DNA of 46,886 nt from Candidatus Hydrogenedentota bacterium. Its GTDB lineage: Bacteria; Hydrogenedentota; Hydrogenedentia; Hydrogenedentales; Hydrogenedentaceae. The stretch lies in the NCBI GenBank assembly GCA_026415215.1, contig JAOAHN010000138.1, forward strand, positions 1 through 46,886, written 5' to 3'. The notes under the pieces were generated by a model. The model made no database searches and was not told the DNA's origin. It saw only the letters and a list, made by a program, of their open reading frames with translations. A program made the translations under genes and the position numbers. Shown here piece by piece: positions 35,298 through 44,573 of the stretch. Positions within the stretch are counted from its first letter, which is position 1; every line of letters begins with the position of its first letter.

Positions 35298-36524
35298 ATG
35301 TTCAAAGTTAGTTTGGTGTTAGCTACAATAACACTCACTATGTCTTTACTTACAATTCTGCAAGACTCTGCAAGTGCCCAGACGAAATTTAAAGATGATG
35401 TAGAGTTTCTTAAAAAGTATGTAACTGTCATAGTATTAAAAGACAAAGACTCTTCTGGTTTAGTAGCAGTAGTCCCTGAGTATCAGGGTAGAATAATGAC
35501 GAGTTCTGCAGAAGGCAGTGAAGGTATCAGTTTCGGATGGATCAACAAAGAACTTATATCTTCTAAACAAATCCAGCCACATATAAATGTTTACGGAGGA
35601 GAAGATAGATTCTGGATGGGACCTGAAGGCGGACAATTTGGGATATTCTTTCCTCCGGGCGTTCCATTTGATTTCGACCACTGGCAGACCCCCTCAGTAA
35701 TAGATACTGAACCCTATGAGACCGTTTCCCAATCAGAAACTGAAGCGAGTTTCAGAAAGATTGCAAAAGTTAAAAACTGGAGTGGGACTGAATTTGATGT
35801 GCTAATAGAGCGAACCGTATCTATTATTCCAAAAGAGCAAACAGCAGGGCTACTCGGAGCTAAGCTACCCTCAGATATAAAGTATGTGGCTTTTCAATCT
35901 GTCAATAAAATAACTAACATAGGAAAAGAAGATTGGCAAAAAGAAAAAGGGACACTCTCAATATGGATTTTAGGAATGTTTAACCCGTCCCCAGAGACTA
36001 CTATAGTAATCCCATTCTTACCCGGACCAGAGAATGTTCTCGGTCCTAAGGTCAACGACGCATATTTTGGTAAAGTTCCACCAGATAGACTTAAGGTCCT
36101 GGACAATGTTCTATTTTTCAAAGGGGATGGAAATTATAGAAGTAAAATAGGTATCTCCCCCAAACGAGCCCTCTCTGTAGCAGGTTCTTATGACGCAAAA
36201 AATAAAATTCTCACAGTGGTTCAATATAACAAACCTACAGAGCTTAAACCTTATGTAAACTCTATGTGGGAGATGCAAAAAGACCCCTACGGAGGCGATG
36301 TCATTAACTCCTATAATGACGGTCCAGTTGGCCCTGGCAAGAAACCTCTCGGACCATTCTATGAGCTTGAGACCTCATCTCCTGCCGCGGAACTAAAGAA
36401 AAACGAGTCTATCGAACACATTCACAGAACCTTCCACTTCGTTGGCTCAGAAGAATCTCTTAACTACTTAGCAAAAGAGATACTCGGAGTAGAGTTAGAA
36501 GAGATAAAGAAGGCGTTCAATTAA
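35298..36524 (+). CDS. Exported DUF6786-type protein
   Basis: This 408-residue protein has a clear signal peptide (hydrophobic about 3-20, cleavage likely after SASAQ near residue 29). The body is beta-rich with many Trp and Gly residues (YGGEDRFWMGPEGGQFGIFF about 100-119, FDFDHWQTP) and matches what I recall of DUF6786, a galactose-mutarotase-like beta-sandwich found in candidate phyla and Planctomycetes. No catalytic residues can be assigned. Its own good promoter and very strong ribosome site suggest high expression. It is not in an operon with its neighbours. Confidence 0.75.
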   Translation: MFKVSLVLATITLTMSLLTILQDSASAQTKFKDDVEFLKKYVTVIVLKDKDSSGLVAVVPEYQGRIMTSSAEGSEGISFGWINKELISSKQIQPHINVYGGEDRFWMGPEGGQFGIFFPPGVPFDFDHWQTPSVIDTEPYETVSQSETEASFRKIAKVKNWSGTEFDVLIERTVSIIPKEQTAGLLGAKLPSDIKYVAFQSVNKITNIGKEDWQKEKGTLSIWILGMFNPSPETTIVIPFLPGPENVLGPKVNDAYFGKVPPDRLKVLDNVLFFKGDGNYRSKIGISPKRALSVAGSYDAKNKILTVVQYNKPTELKPYVNSMWEMQKDPYGGDVINSYNDGPVGPGKKPLGPFYELETSSPAAELKKNESIEHIHRTFHFVGSEESLNYLAKEILGVELEEIKKAFN

Positions 36525-36981
36525 TTCTAATGAAGATATAACTATAGTCCCCCCCACAAAGGTATCTAAATCGCTCACATAGAACATACGCTTGACCAGT
36601 ATGCATTAAGAGGTATATTGTACGCTAACTATTTATATTCATATCACGCCACTTGTCAGGTGAGTATTACATATACATCCATAGTTAGCAAACATTTTTT
36701 ATTCTCCCATATTCTCTCGAGAATCTTACAAGAACTTCTTTTCCTCTCAATACAATTGAGAAGATTCACTAATTTTGACCCACTTTTTATGACAACTCTC
36801 TCAATTCTCCCTTTGAAAATACCGCTTTGTTTAGACCTATTATCTTCAACTACTCTGATTAGTAATTCTAACCCTTAGAGCGGAGATTTTGAATAAACAT
36901 AAGGGGAACAGGAATGAGATATTAGTAAAAAAATAGATTCTTTTATCCCGACGAGGATATCTGCAAAAAACAGGTTCTACA
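36525..36981. other. 457-base gene-free stretch with inverted repeats
   Basis: The stretch between the convergent DUF6786 and GspF genes has no supported ORF; the 86-codon frame at 36618-36878 has no ribosome site and a composition unlike a protein. It does hold several inverted repeats: GCTAACTAT/ATAGTTAGC (36624-36632, 36681-36689), ATTCT/AGAAT (36711-36724), and a nested GAATCTT/AAGATTC (36721-36767) around TCTCAAT/ATTGAGA (36745-36761). These could be terminators, a small RNA, or remnants of a lost element. Confidence 0.45.
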
Positions 36982-38205
36982 CTATACACTTGCGTTTGAT
37001 ATTTGCTCTATCATAGAAATCATTGGGTAGAAAAGTGAGATAAACAAAGTCACCACAATAATACCTATTATCACAGTGAATATAGGCTGTAGCGCTTCGC
37101 CAAGTGTATTCACTGCTATTTGCACCTCATTGTCGTATATCTCCGCTATTTGTTCCGCAATTCTATCGAGAGAGCCCGACTCCTCTCCCGTAATGAGCAT
37201 GTCAGCAACTACTGGTGGTATAACATCCATTGACGCACGCAAGGGTGCTTCCAAACCTCCCCCCCGTTCTACTGAGTCACGCAATGTTTGTAAACTTTGA
37301 GCAACTGCAAGATTATGAATGGCACTTCTCGTGAGATCCAACGATGTTAGCATAGACAAACCACTTCGCAACAGAAGTGACCATGTTCTCATCATCTCCA
37401 CAATAGCGTATTTATGTATTACCTTCCCTATAACAGGGATCTTAAGTTTAAGCCTATCCACTGCCAATCTTCGTAACGGATTTCTAATAAACCACACTTG
37501 ATATATAATAACCAATATCAAAATCAGCACAATTGGTAGCCACCACCAAACCCTAATCCAATCGGAAACCTGGAAGAATAACTCAGTAGCACGAGGTATT
37601 GTAATGTTCTGTCTTTCATACATCTCCTTAAATTGTGGAACTACGAAGTTGGTCAAAAGAAGCAATACAGCCAAACATGCTATTACAAGCACAATCGGAT
37701 AAAATAAAGCTCCTCTTATCTTTCTCCTTAATAATTCTCGCCTTTGTCTATAATCTACTAACCTTTGTAAAACAGTAGTCAATGTTCCACTTGCCTCACT
37801 TGCTTTAATTAGACTCACGAAAACTGTATCGAAATATTGTGGATATCTATCAAATGCCTGCCAAAGAGGATTTCCTTCTTCTACATATATAGCTAAGTCA
37901 CTTATCATATTTCGCAATGCATCATTCTGACTACGCTGAGCAAGTGTTTTCAGAGATTTTAATAGAGGGGTCCCCGATTCTAACAGCATAATCAATTGTC
38001 TTAAAAAGTCCGTTATATCTTGATACTTAATTCCCGTCCTCCACATTACAGAGACCCAACTCCCACTAAATCCTCGACTTACCGTCTCATTCGCTCTGGT
38101 CACTACTTCTTGTTCTTGTTCCTTAACTATCTCAACTATGCTTTGGGCCTTTGACTTTCTGCCCTTACGCACTCTCTTAATTCCCTCAGTTCCTTTTTCG
38201 GCCAT
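36982..38205 (-). CDS. gspF: Type II secretion / pilus inner-membrane protein (GspF/PilC family)
   Basis: This 407-residue protein has two copies of the GspF helical domain (about 65-190 and 265-390). FLRQLIMLLESGTPLLKSLK opens the first and WSLLLRSGLSMLTSLDLTR the second; SGTLTTVLQRL and SGSLDRIAEQIAEIYDNEV are the matching repeats. Three membrane helices lie near 170-190, 215-238 and 375-398. It is the platform protein that links the assembly ATPase to pseudopilin insertion. An extra basic N-terminal tail (about 1-40) is unusual. GAGGAG is 8 bases before the ATG. It is the last gene of the I-J-K-F series. Confidence 0.92.
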   Translation of the reverse strand: MAEKGTEGIKRVRKGRKSKAQSIVEIVKEQEQEVVTRANETVSRGFSGSWVSVMWRTGIKYQDITDFLRQLIMLLESGTPLLKSLKTLAQRSQNDALRNMISDLAIYVEEGNPLWQAFDRYPQYFDTVFVSLIKASEASGTLTTVLQRLVDYRQRRELLRRKIRGALFYPIVLVIACLAVLLLLTNFVVPQFKEMYERQNITIPRATELFFQVSDWIRVWWWLPIVLILILVIIYQVWFIRNPLRRLAVDRLKLKIPVIGKVIHKYAIVEMMRTWSLLLRSGLSMLTSLDLTRSAIHNLAVAQSLQTLRDSVERGGGLEAPLRASMDVIPPVVADMLITGEESGSLDRIAEQIAEIYDNEVQIAVNTLGEALQPIFTVIIGIIVVTLFISLFYPMISMIEQISNASV

Positions 38206-38238
38206 AATTGGCTCTCCTCTATATTCTCGATTTAGGTT

Positions 38239-39207
38239 TTATGTAGACCTTAACACTCTGTTCCAAACTTTTTTTGCCCTCCCATCAACTATAACTATCC
38301 CAACTTCCAAACTATATTTCACCCGGTTATAGGTTACGCCCGATACACCTCTTCTTAACTCACCTTCCAGAACAATCTTAAAACTGCTGGACTTCCCAGT
38401 AAAAGGGAAAAACCATTTTTCTCCATTAAGTTCCCCTATCTTAACATTAAAACTTATAGGATCTTTCTTTATAATTCCAACGAAATTCTCAAAACTGTCA
38501 AAGGGTTTCATTGAAACAACTCTTTCTACTTCTGAGTCACTAAGATTAAACAATGCTTTTAACACTTCCGGTGTTGCTTTATTTATATTCAAATATGGTA
38601 TCGGAGCGGAGGGGTCTCCAGCGTTCCACGTGGACACATTCTGATTAATCCGCACATTTAGCTCCTCGTCAAAAGGTATCCCCCTTTCAAAAATTTCATC
38701 TAATACATATAACCACTTCCCACCACTTTGCATATCTAATTTAGCCTTAAAATTCCTCGCTATCTCGCCATTGACTCCAAAAAGTTTTTGAATTACGCTC
38801 GCAGGAGCAAGGTTAATATTTATTTTTCCACTCTCGTCAAAGACTCTAACTTTTAGAGCAACTCTCACAACATCCGATGGACTCAATATTTGCTTCCCCT
38901 CACCTACATTTATAAATGTATAATAAGGCATTCCAATCTCATACTCCCCACGATTTAGCAAATCCTCTATCGTCCCATTTGTCCAGTGTTTCTCAATCTC
39001 AGCTACTACCTCATTTAAACCCGCATGGACAAATTCCCTAATCCGTAGTTCATCTAAGAGTAAGTTGACTCTCTTAAGCTCAATCTCACTACTCCTGACA
39101 TAATACATTCCCAATAACGAAAATATACCCAAAAATGAAATCGCAATAATTAGTGCGACACCTGAGTCAAGTTTGAGTGGTAAATTACCCTTCAATCTAT
39201 TTCTCAT
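38239..39207 (-). CDS. GspK-like minor pseudopilin
   Basis: I take the start at 39207, where ATG overlaps the upstream stop as ATGA (322 residues); 39225 is a longer alternative. An N-terminal membrane helix with the prepilin-like SGVALIIAISFLGIFSLLGM (about 15-34) is followed by a large soluble domain. Helix-hairpin-helix-like segments (INKATPEVLKALFNLSDSE and VVSMKPFDSFENF) are typical of GspK. The residues DESGKININLAPASV are a hallmark of GspK-type proteins. It lies between the GspJ- and GspF-like genes. Confidence 0.85.
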   Translation of the reverse strand: MRNRLKGNLPLKLDSGVALIIAISFLGIFSLLGMYYVRSSEIELKRVNLLLDELRIREFVHAGLNEVVAEIEKHWTNGTIEDLLNRGEYEIGMPYYTFINVGEGKQILSPSDVVRVALKVRVFDESGKININLAPASVIQKLFGVNGEIARNFKAKLDMQSGGKWLYVLDEIFERGIPFDEELNVRINQNVSTWNAGDPSAPIPYLNINKATPEVLKALFNLSDSEVERVVSMKPFDSFENFVGIIKKDPISFNVKIGELNGEKWFFPFTGKSSSFKIVLEGELRRGVSGVTYNRVKYSLEVGIVIVDGRAKKVWNRVLRST

Positions 39208-39830
39208 ATCAAATTCCCTATCCAAAACACCTTCTCCCTAACTACCTGCTCCCAAGGTCTATCCTCATCTGCAAGAACCAAACATATCTTAACCCCCTTA
39301 GGATAGTAATCCCTATCCCATGCATCCACCCAACTTTCACCATCATAATAAACCACTCGCATAGCGAGTACCCCTGAAATTAAAATCTCTTTAGCACCAT
39401 CTACATTTCCAGAATCTACCTTTCCTACCATCCTAACTAACTTTGGAGCCCCTCCCAACATCCTATCTATGTAATACTTTACCCTAACTAAGTTCACTTT
39501 CCCCGCAGAGTTAGTCACTAACACAGGCAAAATCAGCCTATCATCATCCAATGGAACTGCTTGATACCTTTTTTCACTCTCCACATGCCTTTCTCCCAAA
39601 ATCTTACACCCCGTAATAGAAGGTGATGCAAGCTGTTCGAAATCTTCCTCCATCCGCACCACGATGTCTAAAAAACGGGTATTTAGATTCCGAATTATAT
39701 CTCCTTTTTTACGAAAATCCATTATCTTTCCGAACATCACTACTCCAATAGTCGACAAAACACTTAAAACAGCCAACACTGTTAAAATTTCAACAAGGGT
39801 AAAACCTCTTTCTTTTCTCATAAGTTTCAC
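39204..39830 (-). CDS. GspJ-like pseudopilin
   Basis: This 208-residue protein has a class III prepilin leader (MKLMRKERG then FTLVEIL), so it is cut by a prepilin peptidase before Phe with methylation of that residue. The first 25 residues of the mature form are the hydrophobic assembly helix. The remaining domain is beta-rich and small, consistent with GspJ. Its ATG overlaps the preceding stop as ATGA. GspJ, GspI and GspK make the tip of the secretion pseudopilus. Confidence 0.85.
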   Translation of the reverse strand: MKLMRKERGFTLVEILTVLAVLSVLSTIGVVMFGKIMDFRKKGDIIRNLNTRFLDIVVRMEEDFEQLASPSITGCKILGERHVESEKRYQAVPLDDDRLILPVLVTNSAGKVNLVRVKYYIDRMLGGAPKLVRMVGKVDSGNVDGAKEILISGVLAMRVVYYDGESWVDAWDRDYYPKGVKICLVLADEDRPWEQVVREKVFWIGNLI

Positions 39831-40342
39831 ACCTCACTCCTCACCGCAGTATTTTTCCTTGGCACGATAGACATCAAAGCGTAATTCCTCAACCTACCCG
39901 ATTCCCTATAACTTACTACCACAATAACTTCAACAACATTACTATCCGGAGATGAAAGCTTACCTAATACTTTCCAACGGAAAGATGAGAGTACATTTTT
40001 ATATCTTACATACCTTTCCCATTCTGGAGGAAGCGATAAAAACTCCTCTACTTTATTACCCGCCTCTGGTTCATCTGAGGAAGTCAACACTCTAAAAAAA
40101 TCTCCAAATTTATAATTTTCAGGAATATTCCATTTAAACTTTTCAGGGTGGTTCACAACAAATTCTAACTTTTCCTCTGCTATCATATGAGCAAGAATAG
40201 AATTTTGCGCCACCCTCGACATATCTACACTAATGGAAAACATCTGAACTACAACTGTGACTGCTACACTTAATACCGCAAGAGCAACAATTAACTCTAT
40301 AAGAGTGAATCCAAATTTTTTTCCCAACTTTATAGTTATCAT
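39827..40342 (-). CDS. GspI/PilV-like minor pseudopilin
   Basis: The frame opens at GTG 40360, which sits directly on a GAGGAG site; ATG 40342 is 18 bases from it, longer than usual, so the start is unsure. From 40342 the protein has 171 residues with a leader MITIKLGKKFG and cleavage before FTLIELIVALAV. A 25-residue hydrophobic helix is followed by a short soluble domain. Its position first in the series fits GspI. A separate major pseudopilin (GspG) and the ATPase (GspE) are not in the window. Confidence 0.75.
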   Translation of the reverse strand: MITIKLGKKFGFTLIELIVALAVLSVAVTVVVQMFSISVDMSRVAQNSILAHMIAEEKLEFVVNHPEKFKWNIPENYKFGDFFRVLTSSDEPEAGNKVEEFLSLPPEWERYVRYKNVLSSFRWKVLGKLSSPDSNVVEVIVVVSYRESGRLRNYALMSIVPRKNTAVRSEV

Positions 40343-40444
40343 CGTTTTATAGTGATACACCTCCTCACATATATTAAAATATTATAAACAATCTATTGGA
40401 TGATTATATCTAAAAGTTAATCAAATCTAATAAAGAATTTCTAC

Positions 40445-41758
40445 ATGGGTGAAAACATAGAAATTAGTTTTGTTTATAAAACATTAGAAGTTAGTGCGTG
40501 CCTACCTAAGAAGGGATACCTCGGAACATTTACCCCAGCCCTAACCAGGGTAAAAAAAGACCCACTTTCTCTCTTGGAAAAAGCAATAAAACAACCAATA
40601 GGTGATATTTCATGGTTTTTAAACACGAATCTTAATTACCAAAATGTTCTAATAGTTATTCCGGATGCTTTCAGGTATACAGGCATAGAAAAAATCTTAC
40701 CAGAATTTATCAGTTATCTTAATTCGCACGGAATTTCCAGAGATAAAATCAGGTTCGCAGTATCTACGGGTGCACATAGGCCTCCCAGTGAAGAAGAACT
40801 GAAAAACATCATGTCTCCTGAAATCTATATAGAGTTTCGTAACAAAATTATTATTCCGAACCCCGCAAATTTAGAAGAGTTCTCACTGATAGGCAAAACA
40901 AAAAGAGGAACCCCTGTTTACATCCACAAATGCGTACTCCAATCTGATTTAGTAATATTGACAGGAACCATTGTATTCCACTACTTTGCAGGTTTCGGTG
41001 GTGGCAGAAAATCACTCGTCCCTGGTCTTTCTGCAATTCCTACAATTCAACACAACCACGCACTAAGTATTGACCCTGAAACTTACAAATTACATCCCAA
41101 TGTGAAAATAGGTAAGATGGAAAATAATCCAGTAGCAGAGGATATTCTTGAAGCTACTCTTATGATAAAGAAGAACATTTTAATTCTAAACTCTATTCTA
41201 TCTCCAGAAAAAGACATTTTAAGTATATATTTTGGTGACCTAATAGAAGCCCATAGACAAGGAACCGAGTTTGCACGATCAGTGTACGAAATTTCGATTC
41301 CAGAAAAAGCCGAAATTGTAATTGCCAATGCAGGAAATGCAAAAAATTTTCTCCAAAGTCATAAAGCATTAGTAAATGCTTGGCAAGCAAGAAAAGAGCC
41401 CTATGGGAAAATAATACTCATTGCCCCCTCTCCAGAAGGAATAGGGGGACACCGATTCAAGGAATGGTTAGAAACCAAAAATCTAAATAAACTCGTGGAG
41501 AAAATGAAAAAGGAAGGGGAAGTCAACGGCCAAACGGTAATTTCTACATTGGAGAAGTCCCCACATACATACTTTCTCACGGAAATGAATAATGAAGAAA
41601 TAGCCTTACTTGGAGGCACTAAGATAAACTCAATTGAGGAAGGTTTTGATCTTGCAGTAGCAGAGCTTGCAAAGTGCGGGAATACTTCGCCTACTTGGTT
41701 GTATCTACCACACGCTTCCTACTCCGTCCCGAAAATAGAACAGCTACATCCTTTCTAA
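40445..41758 (+). CDS. larA: LarA-family nickel-dependent lactate racemase
   Basis: This 437-residue protein has the DUF2088 LarA N-terminal domain and C-terminal domain. Motifs are VSTGAHRPPSEEEL (His in the catalytic region), GTIVFHYFAGFGGGRKSLVP (about 176-195, with His and Lys binding the Ni-pincer cofactor) and HPNVKIGKMENNP. Known members racemise lactate or related 2-hydroxy acids using a nickel pincer nucleotide made by LarB, LarC and LarE, none of which is visible here. It could act on another 2-hydroxy acid. No clear ribosome site is seen. It overlaps argS by 15 bases at their 3' ends. Confidence 0.9.
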   Translation: MGENIEISFVYKTLEVSACLPKKGYLGTFTPALTRVKKDPLSLLEKAIKQPIGDISWFLNTNLNYQNVLIVIPDAFRYTGIEKILPEFISYLNSHGISRDKIRFAVSTGAHRPPSEEELKNIMSPEIYIEFRNKIIIPNPANLEEFSLIGKTKRGTPVYIHKCVLQSDLVILTGTIVFHYFAGFGGGRKSLVPGLSAIPTIQHNHALSIDPETYKLHPNVKIGKMENNPVAEDILEATLMIKKNILILNSILSPEKDILSIYFGDLIEAHRQGTEFARSVYEISIPEKAEIVIANAGNAKNFLQSHKALVNAWQARKEPYGKIILIAPSPEGIGGHRFKEWLETKNLNKLVEKMKKEGEVNGQTVISTLEKSPHTYFLTEMNNEEIALLGGTKINSIEEGFDLAVAELAKCGNTSPTWLYLPHASYSVPKIEQLHPF

Positions 41759-43447
41759 CACTGGTATACCAAGAAGACTAAGAGCATTTTCAAGTGTCTG
41801 GAGTGTAGCTTTACACAGCTGTAACCTACTGTATTTTAGTGCTTCTTCTTCAGCCTGAAGAACTGGACAATTATGATAGAAGGTCGTAAATCTTCTCACA
41901 AGCTCTAACGCATAGTTAGCTACTATCGCTGGATTTCTTTGGACTAAACTATTCACTACGACTTCTGGAAATTCAGAAAGTCGCCTCACAACTATCCACT
42001 CATCATCCGTTTTTATAGAAAAATCTTCCCCTATTTCATCACCAATATCTTTCCCATATTTCCTAAGTATGGACTTTATACGCGCACACCCATACTGGAG
42101 ATATGGGCCAGTATCCCCCTCAAATGAAAGTGCACTATCATAATCGAAAACTACATTCTTCGTAGGTGAAACTTTCAAAACCGCAAACCTAATGGCAGAT
42201 ACTGCTATCTTTTCTGCAATTAACTTCTGTTCATTTTCAGATAATTCAACACACTGTTGCTTAACCTTCTGAAGAGCCAATTCTGAGGCTTTGTCTAAGA
42301 AATCAGATAGAAGAACAACATTCCCTTGTCTTGTAGACATTTTACCTTCTTTTAGCAGGATATAAGAGTAGAAAACACACTCAGGTGAGCTATAACCAGC
42401 ACTTTTTAATATCAACTCCAATTGTTGAGCATAGAGTTTATGGTCCTCTCCTAAAACTATCAAGTTCACATCACTGCCCCGCTTTCCCTTATATATGGTA
42501 TAAGCAAGGTCCCTATAGCCATACATAGAACTTCCGTTTGCCCGCCTTAACACAAAATATCTACCTTCTTCTTGAGAATATCCAAGCTTCGATAAATCCA
42601 CCGTTAACCTACCCTCTTCATCTACAAACAACGCACCTTTTTCCCTCAAGACATTTAATACTTTCTCCAATTCTTCGGAATGTAGAAAACTTGACTCTCT
42701 ATCAAAACAATTGTATTCAACTCCTAATCTTTTCAGTACCTCTAATTGCCCTTGCAGACATAATTCGGTCACGCGGTAAAATTTTTTCCTTGTCTCCTCA
42801 TCCCCTTCCTCCATCTTTGCCAGCAGGTCATAACCCCTCTTAGCGAACTCTTCATCCTCTTCCGCTCTTCTATTTGCTTTTACATATGCATCAAGTATCC
42901 CATTAAAATCAAGCCCTTCCAATTCATCCGCGATTAGAACTAACAAACCTATTTGACGACCCATATCATTCACATAATAATGAACCTCAGTATCATATCC
43001 TTCAAACTTCAATAGTCTTGAAAGAGAGTCTCCTATCATCGCATTTCTTGCTCTCCCGACATGGGGACTCGCATTAGGATTAATACTGGTGTGCTCTATC
43101 AAAGCCTTCTTCTCCTTACCCAAACCCACTGAGCCATATTTTTCCTTCTTAGAAAAAATCTCTATTAAGGTTTCCCTCGCATATAAATTTCTTTTGAGAA
43201 ACAAATTTAGATACCCACCCACTAATTCTGCTCTATCGATGTAAGATAAATCTCTGATAACCCCTATAATTTTTTCCCCTATACCAGAAAAAGAGACTCC
43301 TAATTTTTTCGCTAAAACAAAAAGAGGCACAGCAATATCTCCAAACCTAAGATCAGGTGGAGAAGAGATATTGACCTCCTCCTCGGAAATTTCAGGAAAT
43401 CGCTCTATTATGGTAGTCTTTAAATCCTCTACTATATGCAGATACAA
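41744..43447 (-). CDS. argS: Arginyl-tRNA synthetase
   Basis: The longest frame begins at TTG 43483 with no site, whereas TTG 43447 is 6 bases from GGGAGG and gives 567 residues. The class I landmarks are NPNASPHVGRARNAMIGD (HIGH-like, with His and Gly) and KMSTRQGN (KMSKS-like). The N-terminal additional domain for the D-loop is present, and the C-terminus ends in the DALR anticodon domain (PYLQYGCARIKSILRK). It charges tRNA-Arg and is full length. It is convergent with larA. Confidence 0.97.
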   Translation of the reverse strand: MYLHIVEDLKTTIIERFPEISEEEVNISSPPDLRFGDIAVPLFVLAKKLGVSFSGIGEKIIGVIRDLSYIDRAELVGGYLNLFLKRNLYARETLIEIFSKKEKYGSVGLGKEKKALIEHTSINPNASPHVGRARNAMIGDSLSRLLKFEGYDTEVHYYVNDMGRQIGLLVLIADELEGLDFNGILDAYVKANRRAEEDEEFAKRGYDLLAKMEEGDEETRKKFYRVTELCLQGQLEVLKRLGVEYNCFDRESSFLHSEELEKVLNVLREKGALFVDEEGRLTVDLSKLGYSQEEGRYFVLRRANGSSMYGYRDLAYTIYKGKRGSDVNLIVLGEDHKLYAQQLELILKSAGYSSPECVFYSYILLKEGKMSTRQGNVVLLSDFLDKASELALQKVKQQCVELSENEQKLIAEKIAVSAIRFAVLKVSPTKNVVFDYDSALSFEGDTGPYLQYGCARIKSILRKYGKDIGDEIGEDFSIKTDDEWIVVRRLSEFPEVVVNSLVQRNPAIVANYALELVRRFTTFYHNCPVLQAEEEALKYSRLQLCKATLQTLENALSLLGIPVLERM

Positions 43448-43541
43448 CTTTAACCTCCCGCAATTTAGGTTAGTAGAAGACAAAAAATACTTTTCTTTCA
43501 GCCTCTAACCAATACTGATTACAAACTCTTCATAGAGAATA

Positions 43542-44429
43542 TTAGATACTCTCTAAAAACGAAAGGGTAGCCCTTAGGGTATCCTCATAATTTCCAGTGG
43601 AATGTCCACACTCAAGCGCAACAAACCCATCGTATCCACTCTCTGCGATTGCTTTGAATATGTTCTTATAATTTAATTCGCCCGTACCTGGTTCTTTCCG
43701 CCCTGGATTATCTGCTACATGGAAATGTCCTATCTTCTTTATGTTTTGGGTGAGATTTCTTATTACATTGCCTTCAGTAATCTGTTGATGGTATATGTCA
43801 AAAAGCATCAATATGTTTGGGCTATTGACCTCGCTTAATATTTCCATTGTCTCATCAGTCCGAGTCAAGAAATAGCCAGGATGGTCGACAAGTGGATTCA
43901 ACGCTTCTACAACTACAAAAACTTGATTATCCTCGGCAATAGGAGCAATTCGTTTCAGAAACTTTACAATATTCCCTTTCTGTTCATCACGAGAAACATC
44001 CTTACGCTCGTTCCCTGTTAAACCAATGAGCCTCTTACAATTTAGCTGTTTTGCTACCTCTATTCTCTCCCTAAATTGTTTTTCTAACCTGTCATGGTCT
44101 GTCGGATCAACCATTTGTCGAGGTGCTATCGCTCCCACTCCAACTATACAACTCAATTGTAGTCCTAAGGAGTCTGCTTTCGCCCTTATGGACTTAAAAT
44201 CCCCTTTAGGATGTAGCCACTCAAAAGCTGGAAGTCCCCATTTCGCAACAATCTCAAGCTTTTCCTCTGGCTTGTCGCCAGGAAACCAATCAAGGGGAGC
44301 AGACATTTTAAGCTTTGCCCTTGAAAATGGCTTATCCTCAGGTGTAGCAGAAAACACAGGTTTAGCACTCATTAGTAAACTACCAGCACCGAGCCCCATG
44401 CAAGAGAACAAAAAATTTCTTCTTCTCAT
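43542..44429 (-). CDS. Tat-exported TIM-barrel isomerase-like protein (AP endonuclease 2 / hydroxypyruvate isomerase fold)
   Basis: This 295-residue protein starts with MRRRNFLFSCMGLGAG, a twin-arginine signal, with cleavage expected near SMSAKPVFSA. The rest is a TIM barrel with VVVEALNPLVDHPGYF, LFDIYHQQITEG, HFHVADNPGRKEPGTGE and FVALECG, matching the xylose-isomerase-like / hydroxypyruvate-isomerase group with Glu, Asp and His metal ligands. It may isomerise a sugar acid or sugar in the periplasm; the exact substrate is unknown. AGGAG is 8 bases before the ATG. It is divergent from the second GT2 gene. Confidence 0.85.
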   Translation of the reverse strand: MRRRNFLFSCMGLGAGSLLMSAKPVFSATPEDKPFSRAKLKMSAPLDWFPGDKPEEKLEIVAKWGLPAFEWLHPKGDFKSIRAKADSLGLQLSCIVGVGAIAPRQMVDPTDHDRLEKQFRERIEVAKQLNCKRLIGLTGNERKDVSRDEQKGNIVKFLKRIAPIAEDNQVFVVVEALNPLVDHPGYFLTRTDETMEILSEVNSPNILMLFDIYHQQITEGNVIRNLTQNIKKIGHFHVADNPGRKEPGTGELNYKNIFKAIAESGYDGFVALECGHSTGNYEDTLRATLSFLESI

Positions 44430-44573
44430 TGTCTACTCTCCTATCACTGAATTAAAAATATCAATTACCTATTTAGGTTGATTATACTAATATTAAACTT
44501 TTATTATCGAATTAAATAAAACTCAACACTATTACAAAGGGTTTACAACCATTAGTAAAGATTTGTGAACTAT

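Noticed and set aside
36618-36878. 86-codon open frame between DUF6786 and GspF genes
   Set aside because: No ribosome site, no recognisable domain, Phe/Leu/Ile/Ser-rich composition typical of a chance frame in AT-rich DNA, and it overlaps the inverted repeats.
44430-44573. Promoter pair between the isomerase-like and GT2 genes
   Set aside because: Several AT-rich near-matches exist, but none pairs a -35 with a -10 at normal spacing convincingly.
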